Source: CAZJLP01 sp964546955 (lineage in GTDB: Bacteria > Verrucomicrobiota > Verrucomicrobiia > Opitutales > Opitutaceae). Taken from it: a stretch of 64,000 nucleotides of DNA. The translations under genes and the position numbers were made by a program. Below are positions 53,668 to 62,052 of the stretch, piece by piece. Each line of letters opens with the position of its first letter. Positions within the stretch are counted from its first letter, which is position 1. The notes beneath the pieces were generated by a model. The model was not told the origin of the DNA. It ran no database searches and worked only from the letters and a program-made list of their open reading frames with translations. The stretch lies in contig CAZJLP010000001.1 of assembly GCA_964546955.1 (NCBI GenBank), forward strand, positions 1 through 64,000, in the 5' to 3' direction.

Positions 53668-54875
53668 TGCTGCCGACTCCCGATGAAGCTGAGGCAATCG
53701 TGCTCGCCAACGTGCCGGAGCTCCCGACGCAGAATTGCGCCCTGGACGCGGCTTGCGGACGAATTCTGCGCAGACCCGTCATCGCCGATCGCGACCTGCC
53801 ACCGTTCGATCGCGTCACGATGGACGGTTTTGCGCTTTCTTCCGGGGAGGTAGGAGCCGGCCGGCGCGAATTCGACATTGCGGGCTTTCAGCCTGCAGGT
53901 TCTCCCGCGCATACGCTGGCCGATCCCGCGACGTGCATCGAAATCGCGACGGGGGCGGTATTACCGCCCGGAGCCGATTGTATCGTGCCCTATGAAGAAA
54001 CGCGGCGAACGGGAAATCGCATCACACTCGCCGAGGGCGTCGCCCTCCCGGCCGGACGGAGCATCCATCGGCGGGCGTCGGATTTTCCGGTTGGACACGA
54101 ACTCGTCCCCGTTGGCACCCGCATCACCGGGCGCGAAATAGCGGTTGCCGCAGCCTGTGGTTACGCCGAGCTCACGGTCTCGCAGCTGCCGCGCATTGCC
54201 ATCATTGCCACCGGAGACGAGTTGGTGAATGTATCAGCGAAAACCGTGGCTTCCCACCAAATCCGCCGATCCAACGATCACGCCCTCCGGGCGGCATTGC
54301 TTGCGACCGGCTTCCCCGGCGCCGAGTGCCGGCACGTGAAGGATCAGCAGGCCGATATCCTTTCGACCGTGGGGGATGCACTCAGCACGTTCGACGTGGT
54401 GTTGCTCACCGGCGGCGTTTCGAAAGGCAAACTCGATCTGCTGCCCGCCGCCCTGGAAAAACTCGGCGTGTCGAACAAAGTCCACGGGGTCTCACAGCGT
54501 CCCGGAAAACCTTTCTGGTTTGGAAGCGGGCCGCGCGACACGCCCGTCTTCGCCCTGCCAGGAAACCCGGTCTCCACCTACACCTGCTTCCATCGCTATG
54601 TGCTGCCGGCCTTGGCCCGGATGAGTGCGGCGATTCCGTCGCCGAGGGACTACGTGGGGTTGGCGTCCGCCGTCACCTTTCGCCCCCCGCTGGCCTATTT
54701 TCTTCCGGTTCGCCTTGAAGTGGCGGGCGACGGAACGCGACGCGCATGTCACCGTGCGTCCAATACATCGGGTGATTTTGCCGGCTTGGTAGGCACCGAC
54801 GGATTTCTGGAACTGCCCGCAGGAACGACCGAGTTCCCAGCGGGCACGGTCGCGATGTACCGACCCTGGGTGTGA
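53667..54875 (+). CDS. moeA: Molybdopterin molybdenumtransferase
   Basis: The ATG at 53667 gives 402 aa. Signature segments are LPPFDRVTMDGFALSS, IEIATGAVLPPGADCIVPYEE, IIATGDELVNV and LTGGVSKGKLD (GG-S-G motif of the MPT-binding domain). HGVSQRPGKPFWFG and VFALPGNPVSTYTCFHRYV follow. It inserts molybdate into adenylylated molybdopterin. An extension back to 53571 is non-coding. Its start codon coincides with the right repeat of the RAYT unit, so its leader was probably replaced. Confidence 0.94.
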   Translation: MLPTPDEAEAIVLANVPELPTQNCALDAACGRILRRPVIADRDLPPFDRVTMDGFALSSGEVGAGRREFDIAGFQPAGSPAHTLADPATCIEIATGAVLPPGADCIVPYEETRRTGNRITLAEGVALPAGRSIHRRASDFPVGHELVPVGTRITGREIAVAAACGYAELTVSQLPRIAIIATGDELVNVSAKTVASHQIRRSNDHALRAALLATGFPGAECRHVKDQQADILSTVGDALSTFDVVLLTGGVSKGKLDLLPAALEKLGVSNKVHGVSQRPGKPFWFGSGPRDTPVFALPGNPVSTYTCFHRYVLPALARMSAAIPSPRDYVGLASAVTFRPPLAYFLPVRLEVAGDGTRRACHRASNTSGDFAGLVGTDGFLELPAGTTEFPAGTVAMYRPWV

Positions 54876-54918
54876 GGTTTGATCTCGATGCGCCCACAAA
54901 AAGCCGCCATTGTGGGGC

Positions 54919-55620
54919 ATGACCTTTAAACGCTCTTTTACGCTGGCCGCCGCCGCAACCGTGGCGCTGCTTTCGACTGGATTCGCGCCCCAAGCGGCCG
55001 CGCAGCCCGGATCGATTAGCCACTCGCCCATCGCCGCAGGGTTCGAGATAGGCACGACAGGCATCGGACCGATGGCACAGTTCGCGGTCTCTCCAAATCT
55101 TACTTTTACGCTCAGTTACGGTTGGCTCGATTCCGAATACCGGGTTCGCACGCGAGCGGCGCGCTATGATAGCGACGTGGAGCTGTCGAATCTTGCCGCG
55201 ATTGCCAATTGGCATCCTCGGGCCGGACTTTTCCATGTCTCCGGCGGTCTCTATCTCACCGATAACAACATGAAGCTGACGGCCCGTCCCCGCGCCAGCA
55301 CAGTTTATGACATCGGCCAAAACACGTACACCGCAGCCCAGGTGGGAAATCTGGTGGGCCGAGTCGATCTCGGCAACGATGTTGCCCCTTTCGTTGGCGT
55401 GGGCTGGTCGACACCTCCAGCGAAACGCGGCTGGGGTTTCACCACGACCGTCGGGCTGATGTTCACCGGGTCGCCGAAAGCTCGCTTTACCGCCACCGGT
55501 CCCATCGCGAGCGATCCCACATTTCAGGCCGATCTCGCGCGTGAAACGCAGGACGTGAACGACGATATCGATTATAAAGTGTTTCCGGTGGCCAAGGCCG
55601 GGGTGGTATATCGTTTTTGA
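54919..55620 (+). CDS. Predicted outer-membrane beta-barrel protein
   Basis: The ATG at 54919 (233 aa) opens a clear signal peptide ending APQAAAQP; an ATG 9 bp upstream is also possible. The mature part alternates polar and non-polar residues (LTFTLSYGWLDSEYRVRTRA, WGFTTTVGLMFTGSPKARFT), and the last residue is Phe (GVVYRF), the barrel-assembly signal. The phrase GVGWSTPPAKRGWGFTTTVG resembles a family of small outer-membrane proteins of unknown function. It sits between moeA and moaC but has no evident link to cofactor synthesis. Confidence 0.78.
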   Translation: MTFKRSFTLAAAATVALLSTGFAPQAAAQPGSISHSPIAAGFEIGTTGIGPMAQFAVSPNLTFTLSYGWLDSEYRVRTRAARYDSDVELSNLAAIANWHPRAGLFHVSGGLYLTDNNMKLTARPRASTVYDIGQNTYTAAQVGNLVGRVDLGNDVAPFVGVGWSTPPAKRGWGFTTTVGLMFTGSPKARFTATGPIASDPTFQADLARETQDVNDDIDYKVFPVAKAGVVYRF

Positions 55621-55669
55621 CGATCCTTTAGCCGACCGGCTGGCCCGGCGAACAGCATCCGCCTTAGTT

Positions 55670-55697
55670 CACGGATAACCGTGCGCGTTTCTTTTTG
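55670..55697 (+). terminator. Possible weak terminator after the outer-membrane protein gene
   Basis: CACGG and CCGTG form a 5-bp stem with an ATAA loop, followed by CGCGTTTCTTTTTG. It lies 50 bp past the stop. The stem is short, so this is tentative. Confidence 0.3.
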
Positions 55698-55728
55698 CCT
55701 CTGAAGGTGGTTCGGCGAGAATAGGCGG

Positions 55729-56214
55729 ATGCTCTCGCACGTGGATTCGAAGAATCAGGCCGCCATGGTGGATGTCGGTGACAAGGTCGTGACGAAACGG
55801 GTGGCGCGAGCTTCGGCGACCGTCCATCTGCCCGCTCAGCTCGGGCGGTTGATCTCGAACAATGAAATCAACGGCAAGAAAGGTCCGCTTTTCCAGACAG
55901 CGCGCCTGGCCGGCGTGATGGCCGTGAAAAAGACGAGCGAGCTCATACCCCTTTGCCATCCATTGCCGATCGAAGACTGTCAGATCGATATCACGGCGGA
56001 CGCGCCCGATCCAGACGGCGGGGTCGAGGTTCTCATCGAGTGCCGTGTCTCCGTGCACGCGAAAACCGGCGTCGAGATGGAGGCCCTGACCGGGGCGACA
56101 GTCGCCGCCCTCACCTTGTACGACATGGGCAAGGCTGTCACCCATGAGATCGTGATCAAAGAGGTGCGCCTGGTTGAAAAGACAGGCGGAAAGAAGGACA
56201 TTCGGGTTTCGTGA
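55729..56214 (+). CDS. moaC: Cyclic pyranopterin monophosphate synthase
   Basis: The 161-aa protein starts MLSHVDSKNQAAMVDVGDK and has the conserved KKTSELIPLCHPLPIEDCQ active-site segment, GVEMEALTGATVAALTLYDM and the final helix with MGKAVTHEIVIKEVRLVEK. It converts the MoaA product to cPMP. The length matches the family. Its stop overlaps the moaD start (GTGA), so the two are coupled. Confidence 0.95.
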   Translation: MLSHVDSKNQAAMVDVGDKVVTKRVARASATVHLPAQLGRLISNNEINGKKGPLFQTARLAGVMAVKKTSELIPLCHPLPIEDCQIDITADAPDPDGGVEVLIECRVSVHAKTGVEMEALTGATVAALTLYDMGKAVTHEIVIKEVRLVEKTGGKKDIRVS

Positions 56215-56456
56215 CGAAAAAGATTCACATCCAATATTTCGCCATCCTCCGAGAGCAGCGCGGCATCGATCGCGAGATGCTCACGAGCGAGGCGGAAACG
56301 GCGGCGGAGCTTTACGCGGAACTTCGAACGCGACATCCGTTCACCTTGCCACAAGAACGCCTGCGCGTGGCCATCGGCGGCGAATTTGCGCCGTGGAGCA
56401 CGGTCCTACGCGATGGTACTGAGCTTGCTTTTATCCCTCCTGTCGCCGGGGGCTGA
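56211..56456 (+). CDS. moaD: Molybdopterin synthase sulfur-carrier subunit
   Basis: The 81-aa ubiquitin-like protein starts with a GTG overlapping the moaC stop. It begins VTKKIHIQYFAILREQRGID (initiator read as Met) and ends FIPPVAGG; the terminal Gly-Gly carries the thiocarboxylate. It pairs with moaE, which follows after 24 bp. Confidence 0.93.
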   Translation: MTKKIHIQYFAILREQRGIDREMLTSEAETAAELYAELRTRHPFTLPQERLRVAIGGEFAPWSTVLRDGTELAFIPPVAGG

Positions 56457-56480
56457 AGTTCGCCCGCCCTCCAATCATTC

Positions 56481-56933
56481 ATGTTCCGCATCTCAGACAA
56501 ACCCATCGATTCGACGGCGTTGAAGGCCACTTTGCTGAACCGCCGCGCGGGAGCCTGTGTCGAGTTCGAAGGCTGGGTGCGCGACATGAACGAGGGACAG
56601 GCGGTGGCGACCCTCGAGTACGAGGCGTTCACGGCGCTCGCCGAAAAAGAAGGAGAAAAAATTCTGGAGGAAGCGCGCTCGCGGTTCTCGGTTCTCAATG
56701 CGGCGGGCGTCCATCGGGTAGGCCGCTTGGACCTCGGCGATTTAGCGGTGTGGGTCGGAGTGGTGGCCGAGCACCGAGGTGCGGCTTTCGAGGCCTGCCG
56801 TTACATCATCGACGAGGCAAAGGCCCGCTTGCCCATTTGGAAGAAGGAGCATTACGCCCGCGGAGAGACCGCCTGGATCAACTGCGCCGTAAGGGGAGAG
56901 CACGCGGCGGCGAAAACCGTCGCTGACGAATAA
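56481..56933 (+). CDS. moaE: Molybdopterin synthase catalytic subunit
   Basis: The 150-aa protein has GACVEFEGWVRDMNEGQAV, LEYEAFTALAEKEGEKIL, HRVGRLDLGDLAVWVGVVAE and the active-site Lys segment RLPIWKKEHYARGETAWIN. All of these are typical of MoaE. It closes the moaC-moaD-moaE operon. No moaB/mog or mobA was found in the window. Confidence 0.95.
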   Translation: MFRISDKPIDSTALKATLLNRRAGACVEFEGWVRDMNEGQAVATLEYEAFTALAEKEGEKILEEARSRFSVLNAAGVHRVGRLDLGDLAVWVGVVAEHRGAAFEACRYIIDEAKARLPIWKKEHYARGETAWINCAVRGEHAAAKTVADE

Positions 56934-57069
56934 GCGTATTGGGCGGGGGCAGAGCAGGGTGGCCACGCCGCCTCGCCATCTGCCAGCTTCACTTGCAATC
57001 GCTGGTTGCCATGTGGGGAAAAGATCGCAGCGTGTGGAGCGAAACGTGTCCGAGGCTGGTTATACTGCC

Positions 57070-57441
57070 ATGGCTCTTCACCCCTACGCTTTCTTGGCCC
57101 TGTTTTTTGCGGTCGCGGTGGCCTTCCCGCTGGTGCTTTTGAGCGCAGCGCGGTTGTGGGCGAAGCTCTTTCAGCCGGGCAAGCCAAGCGCGGTAAAGAA
57201 CGCCACCTACGAATGTGGACTCGAAGCCAAGGGCGATCCCTGGATCCAGTTCAAGGCGCATTACTACCTCTACGCTATCCTGTTTCTTATTTTCGATGTG
57301 GAGGTGGTGTTTCTTCTTCCCTTCGCGGTCGCGTTCACCGGACTGCCCACCGGCGCGCTTCTAGTCGTGCTTCTCTTTGTCCTCCTCCTCGGCGAGGGCT
57401 TGATTTGGGCATGGGCCCGGGGACACCTGGACTGGAAATGA
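57070..57441 (+). CDS. nuoA: NADH-quinone oxidoreductase subunit A
   Basis: The ATG at 57070 gives 123 aa; a longer in-frame start adds 37 residues that do not fit the family. Three hydrophobic helices are present, with the loop ATYECGLEAKGDPWIQFKAH (conserved YECG-type Cys) and LFLIFDVEVVFLLPFAV between them. It is part of the membrane arm at the quinone end. It overlaps nuoB by 4 bp (ATGA). Confidence 0.93.
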   Translation: MALHPYAFLALFFAVAVAFPLVLLSAARLWAKLFQPGKPSAVKNATYECGLEAKGDPWIQFKAHYYLYAILFLIFDVEVVFLLPFAVAFTGLPTGALLVVLLFVLLLGEGLIWAWARGHLDWK

Positions 57442-58094
57442 GCGACGCATCTCCAGATTCCGCGGAGGATCGCGACGAGCTGAGGCGTCACGGAATTCTT
57501 CTGACGACCATCGAGGATCTTCACAATTGGGGGCGAAGTCATTCAGTTTGGCCGCTTCAATTCGGCCTGGCCTGTTGTGCCATCGAAATGATCGCGTCGG
57601 CCACCGCTCGATTCGATATTGCGCGTTTTGGTTCGGAGGTCTTTCGGCCGTCCCCGCGACAGGCAGACCTGTTGATCGTGTCCGGAACCGTGACGAAAAA
57701 AATGGCTCCGCAAGTCGTGCGCCTTTGGAACCAAATGCCTGAGCCCAAGTATTGTATCGCAATGGGCGCATGTGCGATCTCCGGCGGGCCGTTCAAACAG
57801 GGGTACAACGTCCTGAAGGGAATCGACCGCTATATCCCAGTGGATATCTATATTCCAGGGTGTCCGCCGCGACCCGAAGCGTTGTTGCACGGCTTGCTGC
57901 AATTGCAGGAAAAAATACGCGGACAGAAGCTGACCGGCCCGGACGCACCCCGGCATGCGCAGGCGGACAATCCGTGCGATTTTCCAGTGCCGGAGTATGG
58001 CGAACACGATTTGCTGCCCGCGAAGAACCCAGAGGTGTGGCAGCCGCCTGAGCGGGTGCGACAGGAGAAGACGCAGAAAGGGCCGGCGAAATGA
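57438..58094 (+). CDS. nuoB: NADH-quinone oxidoreductase subunit B
   Basis: The ATG at 57438 gives 218 aa; the long frame from 57006 is out of place because it would overlap nuoA. Cluster N2 ligands are visible: the tandem Cys pair C46-C47 (FGLACCAIEM), Cys in GACAISGG and Cys in PGCPPRPEAL. The C-terminal 60 residues (from about GPDAPRHAQ) are a family-variable extension. A 74-bp gap precedes nuoC. Confidence 0.94.
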   Translation: MSDASPDSAEDRDELRRHGILLTTIEDLHNWGRSHSVWPLQFGLACCAIEMIASATARFDIARFGSEVFRPSPRQADLLIVSGTVTKKMAPQVVRLWNQMPEPKYCIAMGACAISGGPFKQGYNVLKGIDRYIPVDIYIPGCPPRPEALLHGLLQLQEKIRGQKLTGPDAPRHAQADNPCDFPVPEYGEHDLLPAKNPEVWQPPERVRQEKTQKGPAK

Positions 58095-58168
58095 AGAATC
58101 GTTCCGCTCAAATCCGAACCAGGGATCCGCGGGTTGTATTCCGTGTGCAATGCGTAGCTTGACAATAG

Positions 58169-58819
58169 ATGGAGACGCACGAACAAATCGGTGAACGAGC
58201 CCTGACGCAGTTTCCCGCGTCAACCATTACTGTTGTCACCAATCCGGGGGCGGCGGCCCAGCATTCGTTGTTATTGGACGCAGCGCACGCGGCCGAGATC
58301 GCACGGTTCCTTCGCGACGACCCCGCGCTGAGGTTCGACTATTGTTCCAATGTGACGGGCGTCGACTGGCCGGAAAGGGAGATCGCCGAAACGGTGAAGT
58401 CCACGGTGGCGGCGCCAGATGGTTCGACCAAAATCGTAGAGGAGAAGATCAAGAGGCTAGAGCCGGGGTATCTCGAGGTTGTGTATCATCTCTATTCGGT
58501 GTCCTTGAAGCACGGTCCCATGGTGGTGCGCCTGCGGACCCAGAACCGCAGCGACCAGGTGACGTTGCCGTCTCTTACGCCCATCTGGCGTTCTTGCGAA
58601 TTTCAGGAGCGCGAGATTTTCGATCTCTATGGGGTCGTCTTCAGTGGCCATCCCGATCTGCGGCGAATTCTCATGTGGGACGGATTCAAGGATCATCCGA
58701 TGCGCAAGGACTACGTCGAGCCGGATGATTACGAATGGGAGCCCACGGCTCACGACGACGTAAAGGAGAAGGCGGGGCGACACCAACCGATGGCGGTGGA
58801 AGGGAAGGGGCCATCGTGA
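58169..58819 (+). CDS. nuoC: NADH-quinone oxidoreductase subunit C
   Basis: The 216-aa protein has the 30-kDa subunit motif SCEFQEREIFDLYGVVFSGH followed by DLRRILMWDGFKDHPMRKDY. It contains an insert with TVAAPDGSTKIVEEKIKRLE before the strand YLEVVYHLYSV. It is a peripheral-arm subunit beside nuoD. Its stop overlaps the nuoD GTG start by 4 bp. A 17-residue hydrophilic tail follows the DY motif. Confidence 0.92.
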   Translation: METHEQIGERALTQFPASTITVVTNPGAAAQHSLLLDAAHAAEIARFLRDDPALRFDYCSNVTGVDWPEREIAETVKSTVAAPDGSTKIVEEKIKRLEPGYLEVVYHLYSVSLKHGPMVVRLRTQNRSDQVTLPSLTPIWRSCEFQEREIFDLYGVVFSGHPDLRRILMWDGFKDHPMRKDYVEPDDYEWEPTAHDDVKEKAGRHQPMAVEGKGPS

Positions 58820-60006
58820 ACTCGGACTGGGCTGTCCCCGCCGCCAAACCCGCGGAGCCGTCCGTCTATCCCGGTTCCACGATTAGAGCTGTCCGCGATG
58901 AATTTCACGGCGACCTTTTGGAGATCTCGATGGGACCGCACCATCCGTCCACTCACGGTGTGTTCCGCATGGTGGCGACTCTGGATGGCGAGACGGTGGT
59001 CAAGCTAAAGCCCGTCTTTGGCTATCTGCACCGGAACCATGAGAAGATTGGCGAGAGCGCCACCTATCTTTCGTCCATCCCCTATACCGATCGCCTCGAT
59101 TACCTCTGTTCGATGACGAACAACTGGGCGTACGCTCTCGCGGTCGAAAAACTTTCGGGCCAGCCCGTACCCGAACGCGCCGAGTATGTGCGCGTGATTG
59201 TAGGCGAGCTCACGCGCCTCGTGAATCATTGCTGCCTGGTGGGGTTTCTCCTCAACGACCTGGGATCGGCCTTTACTCCTTTGCTGTACGCGTTTCGCGA
59301 ACGGGAGAAAATACTCGATCTCTTCGAGCAGCTCACGGGGGCGCGCATGATGTGCAACTACATGCGTTTCGGCGGATGCCGCGTGGACCCCTCGCCGGAA
59401 TGGCTCGACCGAGTCCGTCAGCTGATCGGCCGATTTCCCGCGTTTCTCGACGAGATGGAAAATCTGCTCACGGGGAACGAGATCCTCCTCGCGCGCACAC
59501 AGGGCGTCGGGCGACTTTCGCCGCAACTCGCGGTGCAAGCCGGCGTGACCGGGCCGATGCTGCGTGCCTGCGGGGTGGGGTACGATATCCGCAAAGTGGA
59601 CGGTTACGGCATCTATCCGCGATTCCAATTTCGCGTGCCGATCGGGGAACACGGCGACACCTACGACCGCTACATGATGCGCGTGCTCGAGATGCGTGAG
59701 TCCCTGAAAATTCTCGAACAGGCCCTTCGCGATTTGCCGTCGGGGCCAATCATGGATCCCAAAGCGAAGCTCCGCGCATTTCGACCCAAACCAGGCGAAG
59801 CGTATGGGCGAATTGAAGGACCAAAAGGCGAAATCGGTTTTTTCCTCATCAGCGACGGGACGCCCAATCCGTATCGCTATCGTGTCCGCGCGCCCTCTTT
59901 CGTGAATTTGACCGTATTGGAAGACATGTGTCTTGGCCACACGATCGCCGACGCGGTGGTGATCCTTGGCAGCATCGACATCGTGTTGGGAGAGGTGGAC
60001 AGGTGA
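58816..60006 (+). CDS. nuoD: NADH-quinone oxidoreductase subunit D
   Basis: A GTG start at 58816 overlaps the nuoC stop (GTGA) and gives 396 aa; the open frame extends back to 58735 but overlaps nuoC. Quinone-site motifs are present: EISMGPHHPSTHGVFR near the N-terminus, LHRNHEKIGE, and the C-terminal VILGSIDIVLGEVDR. GPMLRACGVGYDIRK and RYMMRVLEMRESLKI match the 49-kDa subunit. The C-terminus is followed by a 102-bp spacer with heptamer repeats before nuoI. Confidence 0.94.
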   Translation: MNSDWAVPAAKPAEPSVYPGSTIRAVRDEFHGDLLEISMGPHHPSTHGVFRMVATLDGETVVKLKPVFGYLHRNHEKIGESATYLSSIPYTDRLDYLCSMTNNWAYALAVEKLSGQPVPERAEYVRVIVGELTRLVNHCCLVGFLLNDLGSAFTPLLYAFREREKILDLFEQLTGARMMCNYMRFGGCRVDPSPEWLDRVRQLIGRFPAFLDEMENLLTGNEILLARTQGVGRLSPQLAVQAGVTGPMLRACGVGYDIRKVDGYGIYPRFQFRVPIGEHGDTYDRYMMRVLEMRESLKILEQALRDLPSGPIMDPKAKLRAFRPKPGEAYGRIEGPKGEIGFFLISDGTPNPYRYRVRAPSFVNLTVLEDMCLGHTIADAVVILGSIDIVLGEVDR

Positions 60007-60023
60007 AAACCAATGAAGAAGTT

Positions 60024-60110
60024 AGAATGGAGAATGATGAATAAAAAATAGCCCTCAGTGGTTTGAAGGTTCTGCATTCTGCATTCTCCATTCATAATTC
60101 GTATTCTCAT
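60024..60110. repeat. Degenerate heptamer array with inverted arms between nuoD and nuoI
   Basis: The left arm holds AGAATGG, AGAATGA and TGAATAA. The right arm, from 60070, holds TTCTGCA twice, then TTCTCCA, TTCATAA and TTCGTAT, and runs into the nuoI start. GAATGGAGAATG at 60025-60036 and CATTCTCCATTC at 60082-60093 are perfect 12-bp inverted copies. The other junctions in this operon are mostly overlaps of a few bases. Confidence 0.7.
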
Positions 60111-60801
60111 GCTTGGCTCAGGTATAATCAAAGGGTTGGCGGTCACGGGAAAAAATTTCGTGGGCAGCTTTCATGATCCGGAGCGCATGGTCACCGTGCA
60201 GTATCCGGAGCAGAAAGCGCCGGTGACCGAAAGTTATCGAAATTTTCCGTTCCTCCTGCACGACAAGGATGAGGATCCGCTTGGATCGCTTCGCTGCGTC
60301 GCCTGCCAGATCTGCGAGAAGGAATGTCCGCCGCAGTGCATTTACATCGAGAAAAGCGCGGACAAGAAACCGGACGCCATGGGGAAGCTGCAGTTTTATC
60401 CCGCGGTGTTCGATATCGACACATCGGTCTGCATGAGCTGTCAGATCTGCGTTGAAGTGTGCCCCTTCGACGCAATCAAGATGGACCAAGTGTTCGAGAT
60501 CGCGACGACCGACCGCTTCAACGAACTCCTGCTGGACCGAGACGAACTGGCAAAACCGAACAGCTACTATCATCGGATCCATCCGACCGAAGCGTCAGAG
60601 GTCGACGCACGCCTGGCGGAGGAACGACGTTTGGCGGAAGAGAAAGCCAAAGCGGCGGCCGCGGCGAAAGCTGCCGCGGGGAAAACGGCGGCTGCGGCTC
60701 CCCCCGTCAAGCCGACCGAATCGCCGCCGATCAATGCCAACCCCATTTCCGCAGTCGCGCCCGCGGCGACCGCGCCGAAACCTCCGCCTCCGCCGGCATG
60801 A
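60109..60801 (+). CDS. nuoI: NADH-quinone oxidoreductase subunit I with long Ala/Pro-rich tail
   Basis: The 230-aa protein has two 4Fe-4S motifs: C63-x2-C66-x2-C69-x3-C73-P and C108-x2-C111-x2-C114-x3-C118-P. ESYRNFPFLL and the DRDELAKPNSYYH region fit the family. After residue 165 an unusual tail reads EERRLAEEKAKAAAAAKAAA and then Pro-rich sequence to the end, about 60 residues beyond the usual length. The start codon abuts a heptamer repeat, so the ribosome-binding site is made of repeat sequence. Confidence 0.9.
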   Translation: MLGSGIIKGLAVTGKNFVGSFHDPERMVTVQYPEQKAPVTESYRNFPFLLHDKDEDPLGSLRCVACQICEKECPPQCIYIEKSADKKPDAMGKLQFYPAVFDIDTSVCMSCQICVEVCPFDAIKMDQVFEIATTDRFNELLLDRDELAKPNSYYHRIHPTEASEVDARLAEERRLAEEKAKAAAAAKAAAGKTAAAAPPVKPTESPPINANPISAVAPAATAPKPPPPPA

Positions 60802-60870
60802 GGGTGACGCGACGAGAAGAATGCGTGCGGCAACCTGCGCCGCCGAGGGCGGCCATCCGCCTTGCCGCCC

Positions 60871-62052
60871 ATGCTTGAGCAATGGCCTATTTTTTTGCGC
60901 GACTGGATGGCCTCCCTATTCCCGGAGGCCCGCAGGCCCATCATTGCCGCGCTGATCGCCGCGGTGACAACGGTCATTGTTGCGGCCAGCCTCTTTGCCG
61001 CATTGACGCTGGCGGAACGAAAAATTCTCGCACGCTTTCAAAATCGCATCGGCCCGAATCGCACCGGACCCTTCGGGCTATTCCAGCCGCTGGCGGATGC
61101 GATCAAGACCTGCACGAAGGAAGACATTGTGCCCGCGTCGGCGGATCGCTTCCTGCATTTTCTGGCCCCTGTCGCGCTGGTGGCATTTTCTCTCCTGACC
61201 CTGGCGGTGATCCCCTTCGGACGCCATCTCGTGCCCCTCGATCTCGAGTGTGGCATACTGTTTTTTTTCGCGGCCGGCGCCGGAACCGAACTCGCGGTGT
61301 TTCTGGCTGGGTGGTCGAGCCGCAACAAGTTCGCCCTCCTTTCCGCCATGCGGGCGTTGGCTCAACTTATCAGTTATGAGTTGCCCCTGCTGCTGGCGGC
61401 GGTCCCCGTCGTGATGTTGGGAGGAACCTTATCTACTCCGGCACTCGTGGCGGCTCAAGGCGGGTGGACGGCGGGGATTCTGCCGCATTGGAATGTCTTT
61501 ACTCCCTGGGGGGCGCCGGCGTTTCTGATCTTCATGATCGCGTCGCTGGCCGAGACAAATCGGGCTCCCTTCGACTTGCCCGAGGCCGAGAGCGAACTGA
61601 TCGCGGGGCATTTGACCGAGTATTCCGGCTTCAAATACGCCCTGTTTTTCATGGCCGAGTATTTCGGCATGTTGGCGCTTTGTGGGATGGCCGTGACGCT
61701 GTTCCTTGGCGGCTGGCACGCCCCCGTCGCCGCGCTCGAGATCGTGCCGTCGTACGTGTGGTTTGCGTCGAAGCTCTTCATCCTGCTGTTCGGATTCATG
61801 TGGATTCGCGCGACGTTGCTTCGGTTGCGAATCGACCAGTTGACCCGGCTGGCCTGGAAATTTCTCGTGCCGCTCGCGTTGGTCAACCTGGTGACGGCTG
61901 CCTTCTGGCATCTCAGCGCCGAGTGGAAAGCGCCCTGGCAGAGCGTCCGTTGGCTCGGTGCCGCCGCGCTCGTCGTGCTGCCGTTTGTTTTCCTCGGTCA
62001 GAACTTGGGAGCGAAGCGGAAACCGCGACTCTACCGTTACGCGGCCGAATGA
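60871..62052 (+). CDS. nuoH: NADH-quinone oxidoreductase subunit H
   Basis: The ATG at 60871 gives 393 aa; a TTG 9 bp upstream is possible. Eight or nine hydrophobic helices carry the family motifs: ERKILARFQNRIGPNRTGPF, PLADAIKTCTKEDIVP, MRALAQLISYELPLLL and AETNRAPFDLPEAESELIAG (the quinone-entry loop). It forms the heel of the membrane arm. Its stop overlaps nuoJ by 4 bp (ATGA). Confidence 0.94.
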   Translation: MLEQWPIFLRDWMASLFPEARRPIIAALIAAVTTVIVAASLFAALTLAERKILARFQNRIGPNRTGPFGLFQPLADAIKTCTKEDIVPASADRFLHFLAPVALVAFSLLTLAVIPFGRHLVPLDLECGILFFFAAGAGTELAVFLAGWSSRNKFALLSAMRALAQLISYELPLLLAAVPVVMLGGTLSTPALVAAQGGWTAGILPHWNVFTPWGAPAFLIFMIASLAETNRAPFDLPEAESELIAGHLTEYSGFKYALFFMAEYFGMLALCGMAVTLFLGGWHAPVAALEIVPSYVWFASKLFILLFGFMWIRATLLRLRIDQLTRLAWKFLVPLALVNLVTAAFWHLSAEWKAPWQSVRWLGAAALVVLPFVFLGQNLGAKRKPRLYRYAAE

